A DNA stretch of 64,000 nucleotides. It comes from Paragordius varius (lineage: Eukaryota; Nematomorpha). A program made the translations under genes and the position numbers. The notes below the pieces were generated by a model. It did no database searches. It saw only the letters and a program-made list of their open reading frames with translations, and was not told the DNA's origin. Location: NCBI GenBank assembly GCA_964247055.1, contig OZ176054.1:7502001-7566000 (forward strand), read 5' to 3'. Shown piece by piece: positions 1 to 13,900 of the stretch. Position 1 is the first letter of the stretch, and the number at the start of each line of letters is the position of its first letter.

Positions 1-121
1 ATTGACAAAAAGCGCAAAAATAGATCTTGCATAGAAATTATACTAAAATGATTTCATAAATATTTGTTAAATCTGAAAATTAATGGAAATATTTAATATA
101 ACCATCTACATATATTTTTAG

Positions 122-3100
122 TTTTTACCCTATGATGAAGTGTCCACTTTTGATTACAGCCCTTTTGAAAAAGTGTATTATGATGAAAATATCAATATGT
201 TGACTTATGAAAACTTACCTGATACTAAAGTATATATTTTAAAATGATAAAAACATTTGTACCTAATATGTGTATAATGATATATTTAATTTGAAAAAAT
301 TGGTGGAGAGCTTTTAAATGGAACGAAAATCGCATTAAAATATTTTTGAGGGAGGCAATAACGCTTTATTTTTGAGCTTTATATAAGAATTAATCCATAA
401 AATTATACTATATATGTATTTTTTTAAAATATAATTTATCACATCTTAGCATAGTAAGGTTGCACCTCATTAATTTTTTGATATATTTAGTGAAAAAAGT
501 TATTATTATCATAAACTCAATTTATAAAAAAATATAAGTGTCTTTAAAATATTATATTAAAAGGTAATAATTAAATTATGGGTAAAATCTTAAAATTCTA
601 TTGCTTAGAGCGATAATGCAAAAAACAGGTTTTGGAATTCGAAATTTATATATGCATGTATAAAAAATTATATTTCAGATCTGTTTGAATATTTTTATAT
701 ATTATCTTAAACCTGATTCACAGATATCATAAATATTTAGTAAACACTAATTAACTATAATTTTAAGTATACTTTGTTCATAAAAATAATTGAATTAATT
801 ATTTTGGACTTGTCCAAAAACGTAAGTGCTCTTCAATTTAATTCGGAATTTTAACAAAATTTTTTATTGTATTGTTTTGTACTAGACATTAAAATTTTTA
901 TTGATATGAACAAATCAATTATTCCAATCCTTTTCCATTGAACAATTTTAAATCTACTTTAAACACTGATCTTGCGGAAATTATTAAACTTCCAATATGT
1001 TAAAAAAAACTGATCCTTGTAAATTATTATATAAATTGGACCGTTTTTTCGGAACCGGTATTAATCTTTAGTTCAGGTACCCTCAGTTAGATCTAGGTTA
1101 AATTTTATAACTAATGATTGTTTTAACATACATTGTTTTAGGAAAAAGCCCCAGAAGCCGTTAAACAACTCAAGTTTAATACATTAAATACCATGCAAAT
1201 TGAAGCAATGAAGCAGGCCCAGGTTTTATTTTTATTAAAACAATATATGTAATCACAGTAAAAATAGAAATCATACAGACGAAACGTAAAAATTAAAAGA
1301 AAATATTTTTTAAAAAAGAGAATCATACCTAACAACCTTGTTTTTGTGATATACCCAACTTTTTGGGTATCACAAATGTGAAATATAAATGTAAATTGGT
1401 ACGTAACACTCTCATATATTAATTTGTGATTATTGTAGTAAAGGAATGGTTTTTTTAATAAGGTATTTGATATTTAATTTTTATGTTTTGTCCGTATATA
1501 AATTTTGATATTTAAATGATTATTTAAATTATTATATTTGCACAGATTAAAGATTCGATTGCTTTTATAGAAGCGATGGCAGAGGTGGAAAAAGTAAAAA
1601 CAACTGTTTTATAAAAATATATTTCATTTGATTTTTTACTGAAATTATATAGGTTGCAGCCAATGTTTCTGAATATCAAGTCTTAAGCACGATCGAAAAG
1701 CATCGCCGGTAAAATAAACTTTTCCTTTGCAAATTTTATTAATTTTGATATTTTACTTGTTAATTCTCAAGCGTTTTTATTACCAAATGTTTTTTAATAT
1801 ATTTCGATAATAAAGTTACTAATATCCATACGTCTTATTTTTGTTCATCGAGAAAAATTTCCTTTCTAAATCAGTATCATGTAATTGTAACTTGGGTTTG
1901 ACTTCTACGATTCTGCAAAAGAATATTTAAGCAGTTAGAAATAGTATCTATTTACATTAACCAAAAACTATCTTCGTGACTACCATTTCGAATCAGATAT
2001 TCTTTTTGAAAAGAATCATGAGGCTCGGTTCGTCTCTGCATTTTTTTAACGGGTATACAGCATTTATATTAATTTGATTCTGTAACTACTCTTTTGTGAT
2101 GCGTAGTATTTTTTTGGTGTCATTTTTTGTTTTAAGAAAACTTTTACCTTTGAACCTTTGATTGTTTTTTCCATTAATCTGGTTGGCAGATATTCTTCAA
2201 AAGCTCTATTTGAATCGTTAATTAATTTTAAAACTCTACTTTTATTTAATTACTTTTAAAATGCAGGGGTTTCCATTAATTTGGTTAAATTGCAGAAAAT
2301 TAATTGTGGATAATGCTGTGATGCATATTATTAATTGTTGTGATGGGGTATTGTTTTAGTAACATTTTTAACACTTTTCGAGTTTATATAAACCCTGTTG
2401 GTTGAATGGTTGGCTGGGATAGTCGATTAACGATATTAGCAATTTTATAGGATAACTTCCCGGTTCTATTACGGGTTTTTAGCGATAATTTATGTAGGGA
2501 TATTTTCCAAGGTGATAAAATTTCGTTCGCCCAAGAATAGGTCTTCGGCCTTTTCTTTTCTTGCCGACTTTTCCTAACATTAAATCATTATTCAAGTAAT
2601 ATCCTCGAATTAAGTGACGAAAATACCTGAATTTTGGTTAATTTAGCACGTAGCGAGTATACCAAAAATCTTTTATTAAACTTTGGTTCTGATTTTATCT
2701 AATATAAATCCGAAAGTGTTTTAAATAGAAACCTAAACCACAATTGTTTGGAACTTTTTTTTATTAATAAACTTTTCCGGATTAAAAATTGATTTTAAAT
2801 TTTAATTTTCGAATGCCATTTACCCTACTAATATTGTTTTTTTATTTAAATCATAGTTATATATTTTTAGTTTTTCAGAGAATAGTAGCATATAATAAGA
2901 TTACGGATCTATTTTTGTTAGCAAAATTCAGATTCTATCAAAAAGTGACATCTAAAATGGAATAGATTATTTGACTAAAAAACAATAAAATAACCATTTT
3001 ACCAAAAAAAACGTTAGAATTGGAAATGGAAAACTTTTTTGACAACAAATCAGCCATTTATTTAACCTGTTTAAATACTTGGATCCAAAAATTAAAAGAT

Positions 3101-5877
3101 AAACTCAATTTTTACAATTCGCTAATCTAAATTTTTTTAATATATTAAGTTACTCTGATTATGTAATTATAGAAAACAGAGCAATTATTGGGGTATAAGT
3201 ATGAAAGAGTTGGCGGCTAGTGGAATTAATGCGGCCAATCCTGATCATAAACCAACTTCCACCAATCGTTCACCAATTAATCCACACGAATTTTTTGTGG
3301 TTGAAACAGGTGCCCAATATTTGTAAGTTAATTTTAGTATTATATTATATATTTAGGTTTTCAACATTGATATAGTATAAATAAATTGTTATTAAACATA
3401 GTATGTGTTTTTATGACAGGCATATTTTAAATTTTCGTATGCTTTGTACCCATCTCAAAACTATTTTTAGATGATGGGTTTTAAATCGTTTGGGGTTAAT
3501 GCCAAACAAAATGTGATTAACAGCTGAAATTATAGGTTTATGGAGCACTTTAGTGTTTTGAATTTATTCTGTTTGTATGACGTTTGACATATCCCAAAAC
3601 ATTTTTCAGATGAAAATTGACTTTTAATCAAAATATTACTTTCTATATAACAACTTTGATTTGTAATTCAAAACAATAGGTATTTATAAATTATTTAAAA
3701 CATTAATAAATATAAATAATAATTATAGTGAAGGTACGACTGTTTTGGCTCGTACGCATGTTTTTGGTGTACCCACGACCTCTCAGAAAACCTTATACAC
3801 CGCCATTCTCAAGGGATTAATCGACTATTCCAGATTTTTGTTTCCATTTAATAGAGGTACAAGGTTTTATAAATAAATTTGTGGATAAATTTATGCATTG
3901 TTAAAAATGTTTTGTTTTTATCATATTTTTCAATGATTAGCCGATGCGATTCACCTAAATGCCAAAGCACCGTTACATGAAATCTGTCACAATCATGATG
4001 GTCGAATAAGTCATGGGGTGGGTTATTTCACAAGCGCGAATGAATGTAAGTTACTCTTAAACAAGGTCAATATTATTAAAATAGATATAATATTATAAAA
4101 TTTATCAGTAATTATGACTACTAAAATATCTATTATTTCAAAAACTAAGAAAAATGTGTTTGGACAAATATTAATAAAATAGCTATTATAATTACTATTA
4201 ATTCCTTTAAATTTTGTTTATTCCATAAACAATTTTTAATTAAATTATTGTTTCAGATCCTACAGACCTCAGTTCAGAGCATGATATAGTACCTGGAATG
4301 GTGATAACGATCGGTATGATGATTTTTCATTTGTATTAACATTAAGATTTTTATAGAGAGAGTGTTGATGCAGTCATCTTAAGATAAAGATATCGTTGTG
4401 TTTTATTTTTTGCGCCATCAACAAATTAGATATAAAATTGCTCATTGAATCTATAATTATTTGGTTTTGGAAACGAGTTTTGATTCGGGATGTAAATTAT
4501 ATCAACAACTTGTAATATAAAAATTAGAGTTTGTAAAAAAATATTTAGATCCAAAATGATTTAAAATAATTAAAAATATAAAATGTATAAAAAATATTAA
4601 ACGTATACACCATTTTATTAGATTTATTGGATTAAATACTTTCAAAAAATGTCTAAGGACTGATTTTGTTATTCTAATAAATTATGTATTTTATTGGATA
4701 TATTATTAGAGCCTAAATTGTATCTTAACGATACCGGAATAAAAATGACCAATCTTGCCATGATAAAGCATATTCCTTCTGATCCTATTTTCCAAGTATC
4801 ACTTTGTATCATATTTATATTTGTTAATATGTCTTTCCTATCTTATTAACACTTCATAACCATATTTTGATTACATTTTGTGGTGGTTATAGCTTAAACC
4901 TGCAAATAATAATCGATATGAAAGTTGTTTTGGTTAAATAATATAAGCTTATTTTTTAAAATTTCTAACTTCCCGTCCCAAATCTAGCGAGCTCCAAACA
5001 CGATCAAAATGAATCTGATTTTAAATCAATAACAAGTTATGGTAAAATGCAACCTGACAGCATTCTACACTTAATTATTTGTATTTTTAAACCATAATAT
5101 AGACCATTTATTTGCCTGTTCTATTGGCGATAAAAATGATCCTTAGAAAAAAATTGGGCCGAAAAATTTGATGAGGGTTTTTACAATTTTACATGGTTAG
5201 AAACTTTTAAATTTCGCCCAATACTTAAAATACTTTTTATTTAAACAATGGCTCTGGCATATAAAATTATTCCAAAAGGTAATGAAGTGATAATATAAAG
5301 GATGAGTAAGTATCCATTGCTAGTTTTTTTAGTTATTTCCAGGTAGCACATATAGCAAGGTATCTTTAGCTTTTATTTTTCCGCTTTTTTTTGCTTGTAG
5401 CCAATAATGAGGCTTTTTGCAGTATATACTATCCGGCAATATGTGATAAACACTAACAATGTTATTTATACTGTAATATTTGACCAAATTGTTTACAAAA
5501 GTCCCATATAAATTTTATAGATAGAGGGACAGTTTCATGGTTTTGATACATTAACCCTTATACCCTTCGAGGAAAAACTAATCGATTTTGACAAGTTAAA
5601 ATTTGACCAGGTATGGTATATTTATTCTTCTATGATTCAATCTTTCACTTTTTACATGTGGGTGTAATTAATTTATATATGTTCATTTACAATCAAATAA
5701 TTCCAAGTATGTTTTTACACAAAGGTACAATGGCTTATTGACTATTACAAAACTATAGAAAAAAAAGTGAAACCTAAACTAAGTCAACTAGGCAAAAAGT
5801 ATGTGGATGCTAGAATTTCAAAATTACTCAAAGATTATCAATGTTATGAAGCCGAAAACATTCAAACAATAATGTAA
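122..5877 (+). CDS. XPNPEP: Xaa-Pro aminopeptidase paralog, probable pseudoenzyme (5' end outside window)
   Basis: M24B metallopeptidase fold (XPNPEP1/2 family); active members remove an N-terminal residue preceding proline. Exons read as 122-229, 1142-1222, 1546-1593, 1653-1708, 3173-3322, 3729-3856, 3941-4045, 4257-4313, 4710-4795, 5521-5610 and 5725-5877. All have GT-AG borders and compatible phases, with no stop before TAA at 5875. The pita-bread domain is recognisable: GAQYFEGTTVLARTHVFG matches the family's [20 protein letters not shown], SHGVGYF matches GHGVG, and the C-terminus IDYYKTIEKKVKP matches the XPNPEP tail. Metal ligands are altered: Asp to Glu, Asp (TTD) to Val, second Glu (RIEN) to Thr (KMTN). 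The shuttle His is displaced and NVHEG is SANEY; one His and the EP Glu remain. Intron positions mostly match the active paralog at 31620-39354. I infer a maintained but non-catalytic protein. N-terminal exons lie upstream of the window. Confidence 0.85.
4900..5290 (+). repeat. Degenerate copy of dispersed repeat family B
   Basis: This intronic stretch shares words with the copies at 10260-10740 and 38199-38625: GATATGAAAGTT, a GAGCTC-type left end, and a right end resembling ACTCTGG...ATAAAA...CCAAAAGGT. It is strongly diverged and has no coding capacity. It lies in the 725-nt intron before the penultimate aminopeptidase exon. Confidence 0.5.
5303..5475. mobile_element. Diverged copy of a palindromic MITE
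   Basis: The start ATGAGTAAGTAT, internal AGCCAATAAT and end TATACTGTA follow the same order as in the much better preserved palindromic element at 53986-54178. It is a non-coding relic inside an intron. Confidence 0.5.
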
Positions 5878-5893
5878 ACTTTGTATCCAAAAT

Positions 5894-5899
5894 AATAAA
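5894..5899 (+). terminator. Poly(A) signal of the aminopeptidase paralog
   Basis: AATAAA lies 17 nt after the stop codon at 5875-5877. It is the canonical cleavage and polyadenylation hexamer in a plausible position. Confidence 0.5.
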
Positions 5900-6452
5900 T
5901 GCATTAATCCAAAAAATTTTATTTTGCTTGCAAACAAACATAATAGGATAAAATTATTTTATAAATGATATTATTTTACTAATTTAATTATACAGTTAAA
6001 AATAGATAGAGGTGTTGGTGTAAAATACAAGTAATAATGATTTTCTTGCTTTTTCATAAGTTGATTGGCTTTATTTATAAACTATACAGTTTCTTTTTCT
6101 ATATATGAATAATAGTGTAGGTCGAGTTAGATTTCTGGTTTTTTATTAGCATTGCTTATATTAGTCCATATTAAACTCCAAACTTTGGTTTACCTTTAAT
6201 AGATTTACGGTTGCAAAGTTTAAAAGTTTATATGATGGTTAATTACAGTGATGATGTAATTATATTTCCAGTTTTTAAGCCAATTTTTCGCAAAAAATGC
6301 TTGGTTTAAATAGGGAAAAATTGATTTTGACATTAATAAAGATATAAAGACTAATTAATGGATAAAAATTTATTATAAATATAAACAGTAAATAGTTTAA
6401 TTATATATCAATTAATTCGAAATGCATATATGAAAAAGTATAATTCTTTATA

Positions 6453-9400
6453 TTAATTTGCCATTATTGGAACGTTGTTTGTGAGATTTGCTTTGTCGGA
6501 TTGAATGTTGGCCGGTGAATTTTTTTCATCAATTATCTTAAATGTAAAAAAAAATTTAATAAAACCAATTATTAATAAAATTAAATAAAAATGTAAAATG
6601 TCCAAAAATATTATTACAGATATATCCCACATCACCATTAACCCATCGATACCAACGGTTGAAAATATATCAGGGTTTCCATCAGCGCCTTTGATTAACC
6701 TAATCTCACTATTAGATACGTATTATGCGGTTAAAATTTAAATGCAAGAAAATGATAAAAAAGAAAATTAAATCTAACAAAACTATCAAAACTTTTTGTT
6801 ATAAATAAATCATTGATTCGAAAAACAGAATTTTAAAATTATAGGATATATTGGCTAAATGTTAAGATGGCCAACTTGATAGTGTTTTGGTGCAAGGTTT
6901 CAAGGGTTGTCTCAACTTGTGCAGAGGATGCGTGTTTATCCATACTTTGAAATTTACTCATAGCCCTAAATAAAATGTATATATATAATTTTAACTCTTA
7001 TAATATATTTAATTTTGGCTTGGTGAACATAGCGTAATCACACCAGACCCAAAATAAGATATGCGAAGTATTATATAAAAAATTTAAAACATTGCAAAAA
7101 TTGGTGAAAACACCATAACATATGTTAAACAAATTTATGAGTAATATGTCCCGTAAAAATACCTCCCTTTCATTATAAAAATTCTTCATCAAATTATTTA
7201 ACCAAACTCTTTTTCTAATCCAAGGCGGACAAGATAACCATAATAAGAATTAAGATTTAAATAATTTTGTTCAAGGATGTCAAAATTGCATTGCATTATG
7301 AAAATTATACATTGCATGTCCGGTGAGTTCCTTAGTTGCTGCTTTGTTAGCTACTTGATCCAATTTTCCCCAAAATGCTAGTTTTTGGTCCTGATAAGTA
7401 TATACTAGTGGACAGCAATCATAACCCTAAAACAATACAACACAAATATATATCTATAATTCGGGTAAAAATATTAAATTAAAGGTTAAAGAAAAAAGTA
7501 TATTTTTACTTTATAATTTAAATTTTAATTTATATTTTTATTTTATTTTTACGTTTGACAAAGATTACTTGTAGTAATCGAAATATTATAATAAATTTAT
7601 ATTATTTTTGCTGAATTATTCCATATATAATAAAAAAGTACTGCCGCAATCAGAAGCGATTCATTTATCCATTGTATGGTTTTACAGGGGAGGAAAGGCA
7701 TTAATTCCACAACTAATTTAACATCCTGGTTTGTCAGAATATTATTGTGGTGTAAATTGGTTTGTGGCTGCTGTACTGAACTATCATGATTGTTAAGAGA
7801 CTGCATAATGTAAAACATAATATTTAAAGTGATCAAATTATTAATAAACCATTTCACAATATAAAAACTGTAAATTTTTGGAATTTTACATTTGCAACAA
7901 AAATTTTATTTATATGAGTGTAAATTATTGTTAAACTTTCTCTAAAAATATAAAATTCTTGTTATTTTATGTATAACATTTTCATTGTTTTAACATATAA
8001 CCGTTTCCCATAATGCACATTATTAAAAAGTTTTGCGTATAAAAATAACCTTAATAATTAAAATTACCATGTTATCATTCTTTACCTCGTTGGTGGACAT
8101 ATCGACAACGCTGATTGTACTGTCATGTGAACACCAAGCAAGCTTTAAACCATTTGGCGAAAAATTTAATCCATAAACCCATCCCCCTAATTTATTGCCA
8201 AAAAAAATTTAAATTACGAAAAAAAATTATTTTTACAACATTAAATTATTTATTGTAGAATGACAAATTAAAATAACAAAATTTTAATACCACTAATTCC
8301 GATTCCAATTTGCCATCATAATAAATTATTTAATTTACAATAGCAAAAAATATTTTTCCAGAATTTATAACGTTAATTTAAGTAGGCTAGTTAAAAATTT
8401 AATGTGGTCTACCATATTCATTTGAAAATTCTGCCAATAGCGTCCCAAATTTATCAGCTGATCCCCAAGGTGTGTTGGTTATAACTTTATTATCGCATTC
8501 CGGCAGATTGGCAGAATATAATCTTTTATAATTTAAAAAATTATATATAAAATTTTTGAGATAAATAAGGCCCCACTATTCGTGCCAAATAGTGTAAAGA
8601 AAAAACATTAAAACCAATATTATCATCTTTATATGAAAAATTTTATTTACACCTCAAATCCTCATTGACTTTAAATTAATAACCCTTCATCCACTCTAAA
8701 ACTAAATCATGTGTTTTGGACAGACTTAAGCCACAATTGATATGAAATATTTGTTTTTGGAATATGATATCAATATTCATGTTTAAATTAATTTTTTGTA
8801 AAAAATACCAAAAAATATAGGTTATTTGTTTTTAGGGGATTACTCGATATAACAATGAATTAAAATAAATTTTGATAAAACAAAACACCTATTTAAAACT
8901 ACCAATACTTTTAAATTTTATTTAATATGAAATTGTTAATAAAATGCAATGTAAAACAGAAAAATTGATAAATTATGCCAAAAACGAATATTCTATATCT
9001 ATATAATAATTATGAATCCTACTCATGAATTAGTGATGAAATTTAAAAAGTTCAGATTTGAATTGTTCAAATGTAAGTTTGATGTGTAAATGGTATATAA
9101 ATTGAATAAAAAAAATCCAATGACTATAGTCCAAAACTGGATAAAAAGTAGTAGTATGAATCTATAGTAATATTGATGGGTATGCTAAATCTAAATTGAT
9201 TACATTTATTTTTTACCTTGTAGATTTAAGGAGTTTTGAAGTCTAAAATCTCAGTCATACCCAGTTTTTTATTCAAGTTTCCAAAGAGCAACAAGAGATT
9301 TTGTGAAATATATTTACTCGTAATTTATAATGGCTTACCTTGTACGGAAATCGGTTGATCCAACAGCGATTAAAATATTATCTGGATGCCAATCCACACA

Positions 9401-10107
9401 AGTTACAGTTGATTTGATGTTTTTCTTAATGTGTTTACTGACCCACCAATCATTCTCCTCGTCAAAATGACACACGGCCACTAATTTTGCACTACTGCCA
9501 ACTGCAAATTTATTTCCTGATCATACATAAAAAATAAAATTTTCATCAATTTTTTTATATAATTTTTTATCATTTAATTATGGCAATACATATAAATAGA
9601 TATTATTCATAAAGAAGTACGTATATAGGACAGCAAAAATTTGTATAAGCTATTAAACTCATAGTTTTAATATCAAAAAGTTATGTAATTAACTCATGAA
9701 TAATCTGAATATTGGTTGGCATATTATACAAGAGCAAAAAAACGTGCAATTATTTTTAAAATGAGAACAGGTTAAAAATGCATACCTTCTGGTGACCAAC
9801 GAACACACATAGCAGCGCGATTAATTCGCAGTAAAACTAAAGTTGGCTTCCATCCCTCCTCAAAGCAAGTCCAAACATAGGCATTCCTATCTTCGCCACA
9901 TGTAACTATTTGATTTGTTTTCGGAGACCAATCCAAAGCTGTAACGCGCAGTTCATGTTCTTCTAGGGTATCTAAAATTTCCCATGATTTTCCAGAATAT
10001 CCATAAATATGGACAAAATTATTGTTCATGCTGAGAGCAATCTGGTCACATTCATTATTCCAACAATGGCATGTTATTGGTTCCCCAAAATTATAATTCC
10101 TAGCCAT
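6453..10107 (-). CDS. ARPC1: Actin-related protein 2/3 complex subunit 1 (ARPC1, WD40)
   Basis: Seven-bladed WD40 subunit of the Arp2/3 complex, which nucleates branched actin filaments in the cytoplasm. Nine exons on the minus strand: 10107-9786, 9516-9339, 8522-8413, 8186-8086, 7800-7642, 7426-7311, 6965-6876, 6708-6618 and 6536-6453, about 416 residues (human about 370). Diagnostic matches: [10 protein letters not shown] at the N-terminus, [61 protein letters not shown], the [10 protein letters not shown] helix with LETLHQN, and [12 protein letters not shown]. The start is taken at Met 10107 because the human protein aligns there; an in-frame Met at 10173 would add 22 residues. Introns are 81-816 nt. 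The last exon adds a tail absent from human ARPC1. The exon at 7800-7642 is the least conserved, but its phase fits. Confidence 0.93.
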
Positions 10108-10259
10108 ATGCTTTACACTGGTAGCGCAAATAAATGTGATACATAAATTTATGGATGACTTGGACCTTTCCATTATTCAATAACTTTATAAAATTAAAGG
10201 CATATAAAAATTTATTCTAAAGTACGCAAATTGGGGTTATAAAAAGACAAGATAAACCA

Positions 10260-10740
10260 TGTTTACCACTTCATTACCTTTTCACTTTTTTTTGCCCAGC
10301 GTTCAATTTTGTAATACAGTTATGAAAGTTATTTTAGTTAAAATTTTACCAAACATTTTTTTCAAATATTGGAACAAATTTATATGTTTTCTAAACCAAA
10401 AGTTGTGACAGCTCTTAAACACGATTTAAACTACGGCTGATATCAAAAAATATCAAGTTTTTATTGGTAAAATGTAGCTTAAAGCTTTTTAGAGTCAATA
10501 ATTTATATTTTATAACCCTAAAATACATTTTTGTCTGTTGAAGCGATTTAAAAAATTTATTCAAAAATGGCGACATAGTTTGTGATGAGGATTTTACAAT
10601 ATTCCATTTATTAGAAAAAAAATTTGCATAATGTGCCTAAACTAAAGAAAGCATATTTTTAAATTTGTCTCAATATACTTTTTAGGATATTCGAATTGCT
10701 TGTGGTACCCCAAAAGATAAAGAACTGTTTTTTAATGCCA
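10260..10740 (+). repeat. Dispersed repeat family B copy
   Basis: Homologous over about 450 bp to 38199-38625 and, inverted, to 40360-40830. Shared words include GAAAGTTATTTTAGTTAAAA, GCTGATAT, ATATCAAGTTTTT and GAAAGCATATTTTTA, with a right end near GTACCCCAAAAG. It carries no ORF and looks like a non-autonomous element. Confidence 0.6.
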
Positions 10741-11209
10741 GCTAAAGGCTTTAACACTTTCTTACCATTAACACTTAAATACACCTTCCTTTCAATCCTC
10801 CGATTCTAATTTAGTCTTTGGGTACCCCAGGGCTGTTTAATAATATTTAAAATATGGAACAAATAGAAATCATTGGAAAAACTTGCATAAATATAACATT
10901 GTGCACCGAGAATTATTTTAAAAAATAATAATATATATTTTATGGGTAAACCCCGTAAAATTTAGTCAACATGATATGTTTGCATTAACTAAAACAATGC
11001 AATTTTTTGTTTATATCAATGTTTGATGTGATTTAAATAAAAAATGCCGTTATAATAAAAACGAACTTTGATGAATTTTCAAAACTCTATATATATTCAT
11101 AAGTGAATATCTTAATAAAAATTTTGAAGTGATAATTGTTAAGCATCATAGAATTATATAAAAAAATTTAGAATATATTAAATCGTTTTTATATCGTTCC
11201 ATCATGCCT
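10741..11209. other. Intergenic, truncated family A end, otherwise featureless
   Basis: TTAACACTTAAATACACC followed by GGGTACCCCAGG at about 10770-10835 resembles one end of the TTAACACTT repeat family A (15306-15888). The rest is AT-rich sequence in which I see no gene. Confidence 0.35.
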
Positions 11210-11640
11210 AACAATAGTATGAAATATGCTTTAGCATAATTTTTCTAAAATTTAAATATTTGAAAAAATATTTAAAATTATGTTTTTATGAAAATTAGCA
11301 ATTTGAATTTTTTATCGCGAAATCCAGGCATTTTTGCGTTTATTTGCAATGGCCCATTTTAGAAGAACGAAAACATTAAGGACGTTTGGAGCTTTCATCT
11401 AAAAGGTAAAACTTTTGGAAAATACTGTTTTGCTTTTTATATGTAGTTTAAGATACATTTTAGGGATATTTTTTGGAATGAAGCATTTAGCTTTTACCAG
11501 AAAAATCTTCTTTAAAAAAAAGTGCGCAGATTTTGATGGTTTCTGATATGAAGCACTTACCACAAAAGTGTAAACATTCTAATATCACTCGTAAGGAGCA
11601 AAACCAAAAGCATCATGACAATTCTGATTAATTTTCCTAT
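11210..11640 (-). repeat. Dispersed repeat family C, inverted half copy
   Basis: The reverse complement aligns with 22070-22440 and 55440-55880. Shared words include CATTTTTGCGTTTATTT, GGACGTTTGGAGC and the GTGCGCA...GATATGAAGCA end. No coding capacity. Palindromic relatives are described at 22070 and 55440. Confidence 0.5.
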
Positions 11641-11694
11641 AACAAAATTTTAGGCTAAATGCTTTATTAAAAATATCATAAATATATATATATA

Positions 11695-11858
11695 CAGTAG
11701 CATACGGCATACATTATTAGTCCATAAAAGAAAAAAAAATGTTTTTTTTTAAAAAAACAGCCTAGTTGTATATACACATATCCATCCACTTATTTTTTAA
11801 AAAAAACATTTTATTTATTCTTTTATGGACTAATATTGTTTTATGCAATACGCTACTG
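11695..11858. mobile_element. MITE with CAGTAGC terminal inverted repeats and TA target
   Basis: The element runs CAGTAGCATACGGC ... GCAATACGCTACTG, flanked by TA on both sides. Longer arms also pair (TTAGTCCATAAAAGAA against TTCTTTTATGGACTAA). At 164 bp without coding capacity it fits a Tc1/mariner-type non-autonomous element. A second copy lies at 17758-17871. Confidence 0.75.
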
Positions 11859-13180
11859 TATATATATATTAAAAAAAATTCAAAAGAACAAAAAAAAATA
11901 TATTAAATCATAATGTTTACATACGAAAATTTGGATTTCTTTATGGAAGCTTTTTGATATAAGGGCAAATATGCCGATATTGCGAGATATCAATTTTTAA
12001 AAAATTGCTTAATTATAGCAACATTTTGTTAAGGCCTAATTATGATATTTAAAAAATGGTGGAAACTGTAAAATATTGCTACTGAAGATTTCTATTATTA
12101 CAGAACTTTAATAAATATTTAGTTGCCTTAAGAACTATTTAAAACATAATGTTAATCAAAATTTAGTGGTGGTAGAACTCTTTAGCATTTATTTAGAGGG
12201 AAATGATTTTAAGTATATTAGAGAGTTACCATTTAGTTGGCATCATATTATAAAATGAACATAAAAATACAACGTTTTATATATTAACGTAGTTTTGAAA
12301 TTTTATCTGAACTTTTTTGGTTGATTTTGACAAGTTAAATTAGGCAAAACCACAAAAACGGCTTCATTCTACTTCTTTTGGTTTTTTTAGTTGAGGATTG
12401 TGTCAAAGCATTTTATGGATGAGTATGCAACCAGGTTTACCATACCAGTTAACACCTTTAATTGAAACATGGTCGCACAAAGTGGGCCACATATGCTGAT
12501 AGTGGGTGGATTGTTCACTCATTAATAAGTAAATTAACACGCTTCTTCACGAAGATAAGATCTTATAAAGTACATTTGACACGACTAGGTCAGTAACTAT
12601 TTATTTTATGACCATGGTCATTTAAAAAAACAGCTGTTTTATGAAGAATTGGTGTGGAAGATAGATAGTAAGATTTTATTTTTGATATATTTTATTATAA
12701 ATTAAATATTTAAATATGCTTATTTAACAATATAAAATTGTTAAACATGCATATTTATAACATTAGCATTTAAGCATATCCAGTTATTTCGAAAAACGAA
12801 ACAATCAAGCACTTTGCAAAATATTATTCCATATATGTAAACCAATAAAACGAAAAAACATCTTATAATTGAATATTAATTCATGGATGAAAGAAAGTGT
12901 AAACAAACTAGGTAAAAAATTTGAAATATCCAGTATTAAAAACTATGTTTTTGAAGATTTAGAAGGCCACAAAGTAGCAAAATTCATTTTAACAAAATTC
13001 TTGATTATATTTGATTAAATATATTTGTAAATATAAATATAAAAAAATGTATAATACAAACTTTTAGGAAAAAACATAACATTATTAGTGAAACGCAAAT
13101 GTCGTTCGAACATTATACTCATCCAATCTTGCATGATATTAAGGTAAGTAAAAAGTGATCATGACCATGATCTGACTGGG
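11859..13180. other. Intergenic, no gene recognised
   Basis: AT-rich DNA with no convincing ORF or conserved exon. The words ATGACCATGGTCA near 12609 and ATGACCATGATC near 13160 hint at an old inverted element between them, but I cannot define its ends. Confidence 0.3.
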
Positions 13181-13900
13181 TCTGACCGGACTTTTTTGAA
13201 ACAGCAGTCAAATGCACAACCCTAGACACGACACGGACCTTGATATTAGTTAGAGGAGTAAGGAATCGCTGTTTGTGAGGTTAAAATCAAATATTGCTTT
13301 AATAACTTACGGCGAATTATCACCTTTATATGCATATATATAGCTTACAAACTTAATAGGTATATATTTATGTTAACATTAAACACAACCTCCGATGCGT
13401 TTCCCTGCTCTTATATATAAATGCGTTAGGGGGGTAAGGAATGCCTTGATAGCAGGTGGCTGACAATTTAACCACGCCACACCCTTTACTTGTGTTTATT
13501 ATCCTCTCTGAATTTTAAATTTGTAAGGTGGGGTTTTGAATAGCAGGAGGCTCCGACGATACCCTTGGCTTCGTTAATTGATATGCTAGTGACAACCGTT
13601 TATTGCTGAAGATTTGAAATCTAGGCATACATATGTTGAAATTATAAAACGAAACCGTAAAATACGGATCTGAAACACGGCCACTGACAAGGACAGTCCA
13701 CTCTAAACTACTTCAATCAGGACACCAAGATTTAATACAATTTTGTATTTGCATAATCCCATTAAATTACGCAGTAAACCCTGACCTCCACAGAGTGCTT
13801 CAAAAAAATCAATAGTCGATGTGATTTCTAAGGCGACACTGCAGGTAAAGAGGACACTTCCCAATAAATAAACCTGCTAACCATTTAAGAGAATCTAGCG
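13181..13900. other. GC-richer intergenic patch, unassigned
   Basis: This patch is less AT-rich than its surroundings. It holds an imperfect direct repeat (GTTAGAGGAGTAAGGAAT near 13246 and GTTAGGGGGGTAAGGAAT near 13425). No frame stays open and I recognise no protein. It may be an old transposon remnant, but that is inference only. Confidence 0.25.

Noticed and set aside
1138-1335. Minus-strand hydrophobic 65-codon frame
   Set aside because: It overlaps a conserved plus-strand aminopeptidase exon (1142-1222).
7597-7857. Stand-alone small membrane protein on the minus strand
   Set aside because: The conserved part is ARPC1 exon 5 (7642-7800). The hydrophobic ends are intron sequence.
13181-13900. 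GC-richer patch as a gene or retroelement remnant
   Set aside because: No frame st ays open beyond chance length and no recognisable domain or terminal repeat was found.
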